DNA from: Berkiella sp963803015
GTDB lineage: Bacteria > Pseudomonadota > Gammaproteobacteria > Berkiellales > Berkiellaceae
DNA: 64,000 bases
Reading direction: 5' to 3'
NCBI GenBank assembly: GCA_963803015.1
Contig: CAWDKV010000004.1
Span: forward strand, 682,001-746,000
In this document: positions 26,835-33,750 of the stretch, piece after piece
Layout of the letters: each line of letters opens with the position of its first letter
How positions within the stretch are numbered: position 1 is the stretch's first letter
The notes under the pieces: model-generated
What the model saw: only the letters and a program-made list of their open reading frames with translations
Database searches by the model: none
What the model was told of the DNA's origin: nothing
Position numbers and translations under genes: made by a program

Positions 26835-27554
26835 ATGCGCCCCAGTGCTCGTAAGCCCGATGAATTAAGAGAAATCAAATTTACACGCCAATTTATTAAG
26901 CATCCTGAAGGCTCTGTGTTAGTAGAATTTGGCAACACAAAAGTTATCTGCAACGCATCCGTTATGCCAGGCGTACCCCGTTTTCTCAAAGGTTCCGGTA
27001 AAGGCTGGATCACAGCAGAATACAGCATGCTTCCTCGCGCGACAACTGAGCGGACGAATCGTGAAATCAGTCAAGGCAGACCCGCTAGCCGATCTCAAGA
27101 AATCCAACGCTTTATTGGCAGAGCACTGCGTTCTTGCGTGCAACTTGATGCATTGGGCGAGAATACAATTACTGTGGATTGTGATGTGATTCAAGCGGAT
27201 GGGGGTACCCGTACAGCTAGCATCACGGGAAGCTGCATCGCTATGGTCGAAGCTTTCAAATGGATGCAAAAACGCCGTATGGTCAAGCAAAATCCTTTAA
27301 AATATCTGGTTGCTGCCGTTTCTGTTGGTATTTACCAAGATGAGGTCGTATTAGATCTGGATTATGCAGAAGATTCCAAAGCGGAAACCGACATGAATAT
27401 TGTGATGTCTGAAAAAGCAGACTTTGTGGAGATCCAAGGTGCAGCGGAAGGCAATCCTTTCAAACCCAGCTCCCTAACCCAAATGTTGACGCTTGCTGAA
27501 AAAGGGATAAAAGAGCTTATTCACAAGCAAAAAGCACTGCTTGAATTGCCGTGA
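26835..27554 (+). CDS. rph: Ribonuclease PH
   Basis: A 239-aa phosphorolytic exoribonuclease. The N-terminus MRPSARKPDELREIKFTR, the SRSQEIQRFIGRALRS segment, and the catalytic region CDVIQADGGTRTASITG are diagnostic. It trims the 3' ends of tRNA precursors. The ATG at 26835 follows AAGGTGAT; the in-frame GTG at 26826 lies within that ribosome site and is rejected. Confidence 0.95.
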   Translation: MRPSARKPDELREIKFTRQFIKHPEGSVLVEFGNTKVICNASVMPGVPRFLKGSGKGWITAEYSMLPRATTERTNREISQGRPASRSQEIQRFIGRALRSCVQLDALGENTITVDCDVIQADGGTRTASITGSCIAMVEAFKWMQKRRMVKQNPLKYLVAAVSVGIYQDEVVLDLDYAEDSKAETDMNIVMSEKADFVEIQGAAEGNPFKPSSLTQMLTLAEKGIKELIHKQKALLELP

Positions 27555-27596
27555 AGACGTTGTTTCTTCGTGCAAACAAATGTGCGCGGCGACAAG

Positions 27597-27624
27597 GCCT
27601 CTTCCCTTGTAAAAGGGAAGAGGC
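27597..27624. terminator. Strong hairpin with GTAA tetraloop between convergent genes
   Basis: A perfect 12-bp stem GCCTCTTCCCTT / AAGGGAAGAGGC encloses GTAA, a GNRA tetraloop in RNA. It lies between the rph stop and the end of the convergent small-peptide gene. There is no T tract on either side, so termination would be weak or rho-assisted, or the hairpin may protect 3' ends. Confidence 0.6.
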
Positions 27625-27640
27625 GACAAAGCTGCGCCTC

Positions 27641-27880
27641 TTAGCCTAACTTAGAAAATTCAAAATGTTCCAACCCTTCATAGGTCCCGACAAGAATCCC
27701 TGCACTTGACACACCATACATTAACAATTGTGCTGCGGTATAACGATTGCCTGTCATCGCGCCGCGTGTTGCTAATCCAACAACTGTACCGATACTGGCA
27801 GATAAAGCGACAGTCGCAATTTCGTTAGCACAGAATCCGCCTGAAACCTGGGAGATTTCTTTTGAATCTAAATTTTTCAT
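27641..27880 (-). CDS. Double-glycine leader peptide, bacteriocin-like
   Basis: A 79-aa peptide. The start MKNLDSKEISQVSGG fits the GG leader consensus (L-x5-E/Q-x-x-V-S-G-G) recognised by the peptidase domain of PCAT-type ABC exporters; cleavage after residue 15 would release a 64-aa product. The mature part is hydrophobic and Gly-rich with two GxxxG motifs (GTVVG, GILVG), a hallmark of two-peptide class IIb bacteriocins. A good ribosome site (GAGGAAAATAGT) and promoter precede it. No exporter, partner peptide or immunity gene is seen nearby. Activity as a bacteriocin is inferred. Confidence 0.75.
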   Translation of the reverse strand: MKNLDSKEISQVSGGFCANEIATVALSASIGTVVGLATRGAMTGNRYTAAQLLMYGVSSAGILVGTYEGLEHFEFSKLG

Positions 27881-27912
27881 ACTATTTTCCTCGTGTCTCT
27901 CTTAGAGGAAGC

Positions 27913-27941
27913 AGTATAGGGCGCCAGCTAACTAAGGACAA
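27913..27941 (-). promoter_or_regulatory. Promoter of the GG-leader peptide gene
   Basis: On the minus strand TTGTCC (27936-27941) and TATACT (27913-27918) are separated by exactly 17 bases, a sigma-70 arrangement. It lies about 33 bases before the start codon, so the gene appears to be transcribed on its own. Confidence 0.6.
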
Positions 27942-27992
27942 GGGAGGCAAAGCCCACTCATCTTGGCAGGGCCAACGTCTATCTAGGACAGG

Positions 27993-28763
27993 TTAAATAT
28001 CATAATCCATGATTAAAGGAGCATGATCGGAAAACCGCTCATTTTTATAAATTTCGACATGACGCACTGCCTGCTTTAAATCTGGGCTAATGATTTGGTA
28101 ATCAATTCTCCATCCCACATTATTGTCCCAAGCGCGTCCTCTATTCGACCACCATGTGTATTGATCTGGTCTTTCATCAATAAGACGAAAAGCATCCACA
28201 AAACCGACTTTATCAAACAACCAATCCAACCAAGCTCTTTCTTCTGGTAAGAATCCAGAGTGTTTTTGGTTTGCACGCCAATTTTTCAAATCAATGGGTT
28301 TATGTGCAATGTTCCAATCCCCACAGATAATATGGGGCTGACCTGATTGGCGCTCTTTTTCTAAAATCCTTGAATAATGATCCATAAATTCATATTTCAA
28401 GGCCTGACGCGCATCCCCACTCGTTCCTGAAGGTAAATAAAGTGAAGCTACCACGACATCTTTGAACTCTAAATGAATATAGCGACCTTCCTTATCTGCA
28501 AGATCAAATCCAAGCTTATTCACGATTTTTTCAGGTTCTTTCTTGCTATAAATACCGACACCACTATAGCCTTTTTTGGTTTCTGCCGATTGATAAAAAC
28601 AATGATAACCAGATAGTTGAAAAGCGGATTGTGCTAAAAGCTCATCAGAGGCCCTGACTTCTTGCAAACAAATAATATCGGCATTTTGAGTGGATAACCA
28701 CGGAAATAAACCTTTTTTGACCGCAGATCGGATCCCATTGACATTCAGTGTGATAATACGCAT
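27993..28763 (-). CDS. Exodeoxyribonuclease III (AP endonuclease)
   Basis: A 256-aa member of the exonuclease III family: TLNVNGIRSAVKKGLFPWL at the N-terminus, metal ligand Glu in CLQEVRASDE, GDWNIAHKPIDLKNW, and the catalytic SDHAPLIMDYD at the C-terminus. It cleaves DNA at abasic sites and removes 3' blocking groups in base-excision repair. The LFPWL form is closest to the ExoA/CrcX-type enzymes. Monocistronic by position. Confidence 0.93.
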   Translation of the reverse strand: MRIITLNVNGIRSAVKKGLFPWLSTQNADIICLQEVRASDELLAQSAFQLSGYHCFYQSAETKKGYSGVGIYSKKEPEKIVNKLGFDLADKEGRYIHLEFKDVVVASLYLPSGTSGDARQALKYEFMDHYSRILEKERQSGQPHIICGDWNIAHKPIDLKNWRANQKHSGFLPEERAWLDWLFDKVGFVDAFRLIDERPDQYTWWSNRGRAWDNNVGWRIDYQIISPDLKQAVRHVEIYKNERFSDHAPLIMDYDI

Positions 28764-28889
28764 ACAATCCCTCAGTCCTCTCTATCAAGTGGTTGGCAAT
28801 ATTATCATGATTTAATGACTTTATTACCTCTTGTTTTTTGTAATTTAAACAGCTATTTTAGTTCGCAAAGTAAACTGGGAAAAGCCTAT

Positions 28890-29900
28890 ATGAGTGGCCA
28901 ACAACAAGTTCTCGATCAACTCTTAGCTGAAGTCTCTCAAAAGCGTTTTGACAACTTTAGACGCTATCTTCAACAAAAAAATGTTCAACGTTTAGATTTG
29001 TCAAAAAGAAATCTTGGTACTAAAAATCTCGGCTTATTATCTAAAGCGCTCGCAGGAACCGATGTTAGCGCAATTGATCTCAGCCATAACGAAATTGATG
29101 ATAAAGGACTTGCTGCCTTTGCTAAAAACCTCCCCTCCACCAATCTGAGAGTGGTCAATCTTGACGATAATGACATCAGTGACAAAGGAGCGCTTTTTTT
29201 CGCTAAAAAAATTAAAAAATCTAAGGTAGTGTCTTGGTTTATCTCTTACAATGCCATCACCATGGAAGGAGCAAGCAATATCGCTAAAGCACTTGCAGGC
29301 TCGTCGCTTACTTTTTTAGATTTAAGCTGTACCCTTATCAATAAAGAAAATGAAAATGCCTCTGTTTTCATTCGCAATTTACAAGGTTCCTCTGTCTCCA
29401 AAATCGCGCTACAGTTTAATGAACTAACCGACGAGAGAATGTGGGAAATCATAGACAACATTCCTAAAACAAATCTTATCAAAATCGATGTTAGTTTTAA
29501 TAAAGAAATCAGCAGCGAAATGCATCAACGCTTAAAACAAGCCCTCTCAACCAATGAGAGACGTTTACTCATGCAGTGCTATCCTTTGTGGGCTCTCAAT
29601 AAGATTAAGGACAATAAGCCTGGAGGGAGCAATTTAAGTCAAGAGGCATTAAAAACACCTGAAGACAAATTTAAATATGCAGCTGAAATCTTAGCTAGCG
29701 CGAGTCTTCCTCGAGAATTACGAGATCTCATCATTGAAAAGGTATATCCTTGTTACACCTCTAAAGTGGGAAAAGCTTTTACACATATCTTCGATGAAAA
29801 AAGGAAAAAAAGACCAGCCACGACAAATAGCTTAGCTGCCATCCCTAAAACAACTGAAGTAAGAAAGAAAATATACCCGCATAGAACCGGCGCTTTGTAA
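28890..29900 (+). CDS. Leucine-rich-repeat protein, RNase-inhibitor type
   Basis: A 336-aa protein with about seven LRRs of the ~28-residue RNase-inhibitor class at residues ~30-220: VQRLDLSKRNLG, VSAIDLSHNEIDDKGLAAFA, LRVVNLDDNDISDKGALFFA, LTFLDLSCTLI, VSKIALQFNELTDERM and IKIDVSFNKEISSEM. The remainder is helical and basic at the end. This LRR type is common in eukaryotes and in secreted effectors of Legionellales, so a role in binding host proteins is likely but inferred. The ATG at 28890 is chosen over 28815, which lacks a ribosome site. Confidence 0.8.
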   Translation: MSGQQQVLDQLLAEVSQKRFDNFRRYLQQKNVQRLDLSKRNLGTKNLGLLSKALAGTDVSAIDLSHNEIDDKGLAAFAKNLPSTNLRVVNLDDNDISDKGALFFAKKIKKSKVVSWFISYNAITMEGASNIAKALAGSSLTFLDLSCTLINKENENASVFIRNLQGSSVSKIALQFNELTDERMWEIIDNIPKTNLIKIDVSFNKEISSEMHQRLKQALSTNERRLLMQCYPLWALNKIKDNKPGGSNLSQEALKTPEDKFKYAAEILASASLPRELRDLIIEKVYPCYTSKVGKAFTHIFDEKRKKRPATTNSLAAIPKTTEVRKKIYPHRTGAL

Positions 29901-29919
29901 CCCAGATCAGGAGAAATAA

Positions 29920-30567
29920 ATGCAACCCTATCAACAACAATTTATTGAATTAGCGCTCTCCCACCAAGCTTTGCGTTTTGGAGAATTTACGCTCAAATCA
30001 GGGAGAAAAAGCCCTTACTTTTTTAATGCAGGATTATTGAATAATGGTCATGCGCTAAAAACACTAGGCGAGTGCTATGCCACTGCCATTGTTGAATCCC
30101 ACATCGCTTACGATATTCTCTTTGGTCCCCCTTATAAAGGCATTCCGCTAGTTTGCGCAACAGCGATTGCACTTGAAGAAAAGTATCAGATCAATATGCC
30201 TTATTGCTTTAATCGTAAAGAAGCGAAAGATCATGGCGAAGGCGGCCTTTTCATTGGTGCCCCTTTAGAAGGGAGGGTACTCATTTTGGATGATGTCATC
30301 ACAGCAGGCACTGCGATGCGAGAATCTTTCACGCTTATTGCTCAACAAAAAGCAAAGCCCGCGGGTATTATTGTTGCTTTGAATCGTCAAGAAAGAGGAC
30401 AAGGTTCACTGTCTGCCATTGAGGAAATTGAACAGGAAGTAAAAATCCCTGTCCAAGCCATTATTACTCTTGAAGATATTCTGACTTTTGTTGCCAAGTC
30501 ATCCGAATTTGCTGCTTATCATCAACCTTTAATTGATTATCGTCAGCAATATGGCGCGCATGCTTAA
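29920..30567 (+). CDS. pyrE: Orotate phosphoribosyltransferase
   Basis: A 215-aa enzyme with the start YQQQFIELALSHQALRFGEF, TLKSGRKSPYFFNAG, FGPPYKGIPLV and the PRPP-binding motif VLILDDVITAGTAMRES. It forms OMP from orotate and PRPP in pyrimidine synthesis. The gene is convergent with algC, preserving the coaBC-dut-algC / pyrE neighbourhood found in Pseudomonas relatives. A ribosome site (AGGAGAAATAA) precedes the ATG. Confidence 0.95.
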   Translation: MQPYQQQFIELALSHQALRFGEFTLKSGRKSPYFFNAGLLNNGHALKTLGECYATAIVESHIAYDILFGPPYKGIPLVCATAIALEEKYQINMPYCFNRKEAKDHGEGGLFIGAPLEGRVLILDDVITAGTAMRESFTLIAQQKAKPAGIIVALNRQERGQGSLSAIEEIEQEVKIPVQAIITLEDILTFVAKSSEFAAYHQPLIDYRQQYGAHA

Positions 30568-30575
30568 CTGCTTAT

Positions 30576-31947
30576 TTAGAACGGCACTTGTAATTCAGGT
30601 GCCGCTAATAATATCACTTCTTTGAATTCACGTTGAATACGTTCTAATGCATTTTCATTATCGGCTTCAAAACGCAGCACTAAACAAGGCGTGGTATTCG
30701 AGGCCCGAATTAATCCCCAGCCATCTTTAAATTCTACCCGCAAACCATCGACAGTAATCAAATCTGCTTTGCGAAAACCATGATGCATTTTCACTCTTTC
30801 GATAAAGGAAAATTTTTGATCTTCGCCAATCGCTATATTAATTTCAGGGGTACACACACTATCAGGGAGAGCTGCAAAAATATGAGAGACATTTCTTTCA
30901 GGATTCGCGGCAATTAATTCTAATAAGCGCGCAGCGGAGTAACAGGCATCATCAAAACCATACCAGCGCTCTTTAAAAAAGAAATGACCACTCATTTCCC
31001 CGCCCAACATTGCTTTGTTTCTTGCATTTTGCTTTTAATTAAAGCATGGCCTGTTTTATACATTAGCGGTTTGCCGCCAAGATTTTAATTTTTTGTGTTA
31101 AGTGTTTAGAACACTTAACATCAAATATAATGGCACTCTCAGGATTACGCTTTAAAATGTCTTCAACAAATAACATCATTACTCTATCTGGCCAGATAAT
31201 TTCGCCCAGATTCGTCACCACGCCTAATCTATCCCCATCGCCATCAAAAGCTAATCCTAAATCTGCTTGATGTGTTTTGACAGTATTAATCAAATCTCGC
31301 AAGTTTTCAGGTTGTCCTGGATCAGGATGGTGGTGGGGAAAATCGCCATCTACTTTGCAATAAAGAGGGATAACGTCACATCCTAAGGCTTGAAAGAATT
31401 TTTCTGCTAAAACACCAACCACACCACTGCCGCAATCTACCACAATTTTTAAAGGCCGCTTTAGTTTAATATCGCTGCATACTCTTTCAATATAAGGTTC
31501 AATCATATCGAGCTGGCTGATTTTACCTTGACCAAAAGTAAAGGTTTTTTCTTGTATACACTGATAAAGTGCTTGGATCTTTTCATTTGCTAGAGTTTCA
31601 CCCTTTAGCATCATTTTAAAACCATTATAATTTACTGGATTATGACTGCCGGTGATCATAATCCCCGTCCCGGTATTTAAAGCGTAAGTCGCGTAATACA
31701 CTAAGGGTGTCGGTACTTGTCCTAAATCAATGACTTCACAACCGCTCTCCATGAGTCCTCTTTGTAACGCTTTAGCCAAAAGAGGCCCCGAGTGTCGACC
31801 ATCTCGGCCTAATATCACTTGTTTTTGCTGTTGTTCTTGTGCGAGCGTACCAAAACTCAGGCCTAATAAATAGGCCACTTCTTCAGTAAGAGATTCACCT
31901 ATCACGCCACGAATATCACAGGCACGAAAAATTTCTGATTTTATCAT
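30576..31947 (-). pseudogene. algC: Phosphomannomutase/phosphoglucomutase, two frameshifts
   Basis: The locus encodes a full-length AlgC-type mutase split over three frames. Residues up to KIKIL are in one frame (31063-31947), a short middle part encoding KPLMYKTGHALIKSKMQETK is shifted, and the end from MLGGEMSGH is in a third (30576-31010). Catalytic TGSHNP, metal site DGDGDR, GGEMSGH and phosphate-binding RASNTTP are intact. Each break looks like loss of one base, one in a G run near 31075, one in an A run near 31015. Either a very recent pseudogene or sequence errors. The enzyme would supply mannose-1-P or glucose-1-P for LPS. Confidence 0.85.
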
Positions 31948-31956
31948 TTCCTTTCC

Positions 31957-32415
31957 TTAATTCGTCCCTGTATGCCCAAAGCCCCCTTCACCTCGAATGG
32001 ATTGCGAGAAACTTTCTACAATTTGAAAATCTGCTCTGATCACTGGCACAAACATGAGTTGGGCAATTCGCGCACCTACTTCAATGGTAAAAGGCTCTGC
32101 ACTTCTGATTCCAACAAGAAATCATGATCTCTCCTTGATAATCAGAATCAATGAGACCGACCAAATTACCTAAAACAATGCCATGGCGATGCCCCATACC
32201 TGAGCGTGGCACAATCAAGGCTGCTAATTCTTCATCTGCAATATGGATGGCAAGTCCGGTCGGCAGTAAAGTCGTTCATTAGGTGCTAAAACAATAGGCG
32301 CTTTCAAACAAGCACGTAAATCTAAACCCGCAGAGCCTTCAGTTGCATAATGGGGTAAAGGAATATCTTTGCCTAAGCGTTGATCAAGAATTTTTAGTTT
32401 TATTTTTTGCATCAT
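31957..32415 (-). pseudogene. dut: dUTPase, two frameshifts
   Basis: All five dUTPase motifs can be read, but in different frames: AGLDLRA (frame 1), PRSGMGHRHG and GLIDSDYQGEI (frame 2), then GARIAQLMFVP and RGEGGFGHTG (frame 1 restored). The first break is a missing base in a T run near 32268-32270 (minus-strand CGACTTTACTG); the second is an extra base near 32105-32110 in AATCAGAAGTGC. dUTPase removes dUTP and is normally essential, so sequence error is a real possibility. It overlaps the coaBC 3' end by about 32 bases and is followed by algC. Confidence 0.85.
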
Positions 32416-33601
32416 AGTTCTCTTTAATAATATCTAAAAGGGAAGCTGCTACCTGATGTTTCGCAGCTTTTGGAATGGTATAACTTTTCTGAAGAGAAAA
32501 AACCTGCAAGGCGTTTTCATCAACTTCAAAACCAATATCGGAACGACTGACATCATTCACCGCCATCAGATCAAGATTTTTTTCTTGTAATTTTGCTTGA
32601 GCATGCATTGAAAAATTTTCGGTTTCTGCAGCAAATCCCACACAAAAGGGACGTTTCGAGCATGCGGCTACCTTTGCCAGGATATCTTCGTTAGGCACTA
32701 AAGTTAGTTGCCAATTTTCGGCAAATTGTTTTTTCTTAATTTTATGGGAAGCCACTTCTTTCACTCTAAAGTCTGCGACAGCCGCAGCACTAATGAAAAT
32801 ATCGGCTTCATCACTTTCTTTTAACACCGCTTGGTACATTTCGTTTGCAGACTGGACGCTAATCACTTTGACGTCTTTGGGAAAAGGCAGACTCACCGGC
32901 CCACTAATTAAAGTTACCCTCGCACCTCTTTGCTGAGCGATGTCGGCTAAAGCAAATCCCATTTTTCCTGAACTGCGATTACTAAAATAGCGAACGGGAT
33001 CAATGGCTTCTCGGGTGGGTCCTGCTGTGATAACAATATGCACATCTTTAAGATCTTGCGTTTCTTGCATTGCTAATTGACTTAAGATGTCGGCAGGTTC
33101 TAGCATCCGCCCCCAACCTACTTCTTTGCAAGCTTGCTCTCCCCAATCAGGACCTAAAATGTGCACACCGCGCTGACGCAAAATCGTTATATTCGCTTGC
33201 GTTGCAGGATGTTCCCACATTTGTTGATTCATAGCGGGCGCGACAAAAAGAGGTGCCTTACTTGCTAAGCAAAGCGTGGTTAATAAATCATCTGCCATAC
33301 CATGCGCTAAAGCAGCGAGACGGTTAGCGGTTAAAGGGGCGATTAAAATGGCATCTGCCCAACGCGCTAAACTGATATGTCCCATTGCTGCTTCAAAATC
33401 AGGATCCATCAGCTGACTGTAGACACTTTGACCAGAAAGCGCTTGCAACGTTAAAGGAGTGACGAAGTGCTCTGCTCCCTTCGATAACACCACGCGCACC
33501 ACCGCTCCTTGTTTAGAGAGCAAGCGGATCAATTCTGGTGTTTTATAGGCAGCAATACCGCCGGTTATTCCTAAGATCCAGTTTTTGGCTTTCATAGACA
33601 T
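32384..33601 (-). CDS. coaBC: Bifunctional phosphopantothenoylcysteine decarboxylase/synthetase
   Basis: A 405-aa fusion. The N-terminal CoaC flavoprotein shows GITGGIAAYKTPELIRLL, the active-site histidine region and PAMNQQMWEHPATQ. The C-terminal CoaB ligase shows ITAGPTREAIDPVRYFSNRS and SSGKMGFALA. It carries out two steps of coenzyme A synthesis from 4-phosphopantothenate. The ATG at 33601 removes an unconserved 24-residue extension. Upstream gene of coaBC-dut-algC; unlike its partners it is intact. Confidence 0.94.
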   Translation of the reverse strand: MSMKAKNWILGITGGIAAYKTPELIRLLSKQGAVVRVVLSKGAEHFVTPLTLQALSGQSVYSQLMDPDFEAAMGHISLARWADAILIAPLTANRLAALAHGMADDLLTTLCLASKAPLFVAPAMNQQMWEHPATQANITILRQRGVHILGPDWGEQACKEVGWGRMLEPADILSQLAMQETQDLKDVHIVITAGPTREAIDPVRYFSNRSSGKMGFALADIAQQRGARVTLISGPVSLPFPKDVKVISVQSANEMYQAVLKESDEADIFISAAAVADFRVKEVASHKIKKKQFAENWQLTLVPNEDILAKVAACSKRPFCVGFAAETENFSMHAQAKLQEKNLDLMAVNDVSRSDIGFEVDENALQVFSLQKSYTIPKAAKHQVAASLLDIIKENYDAKNKTKNS

Positions 33602-33650
33602 AAAATCATTTAAATAACTAATTATGTAGCTGGTGCTTGTACAATAACAT

Positions 33651-33676
33651 GCTTTGTTTAAACATTTAAACAAAGC
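33651..33676. promoter_or_regulatory. 26-bp palindrome between coaBC and the 33751 gene
   Basis: GCTTTGTTTAAA-CA-TTTAAACAAAGC is a perfect 12-bp inverted repeat in the divergent intergenic region, 50 bases from the coaBC start and 75 from the other gene. It is placed where an operator for either gene would be. No cognate regulator is identified. Confidence 0.5.
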
Positions 33677-33750
33677 GCAAAAGATTCTAGTATTTTCCTA
33701 GCTCGATTGATAGAATCACAAGTCATTTGTCATACAATGAGTGTAGTACC

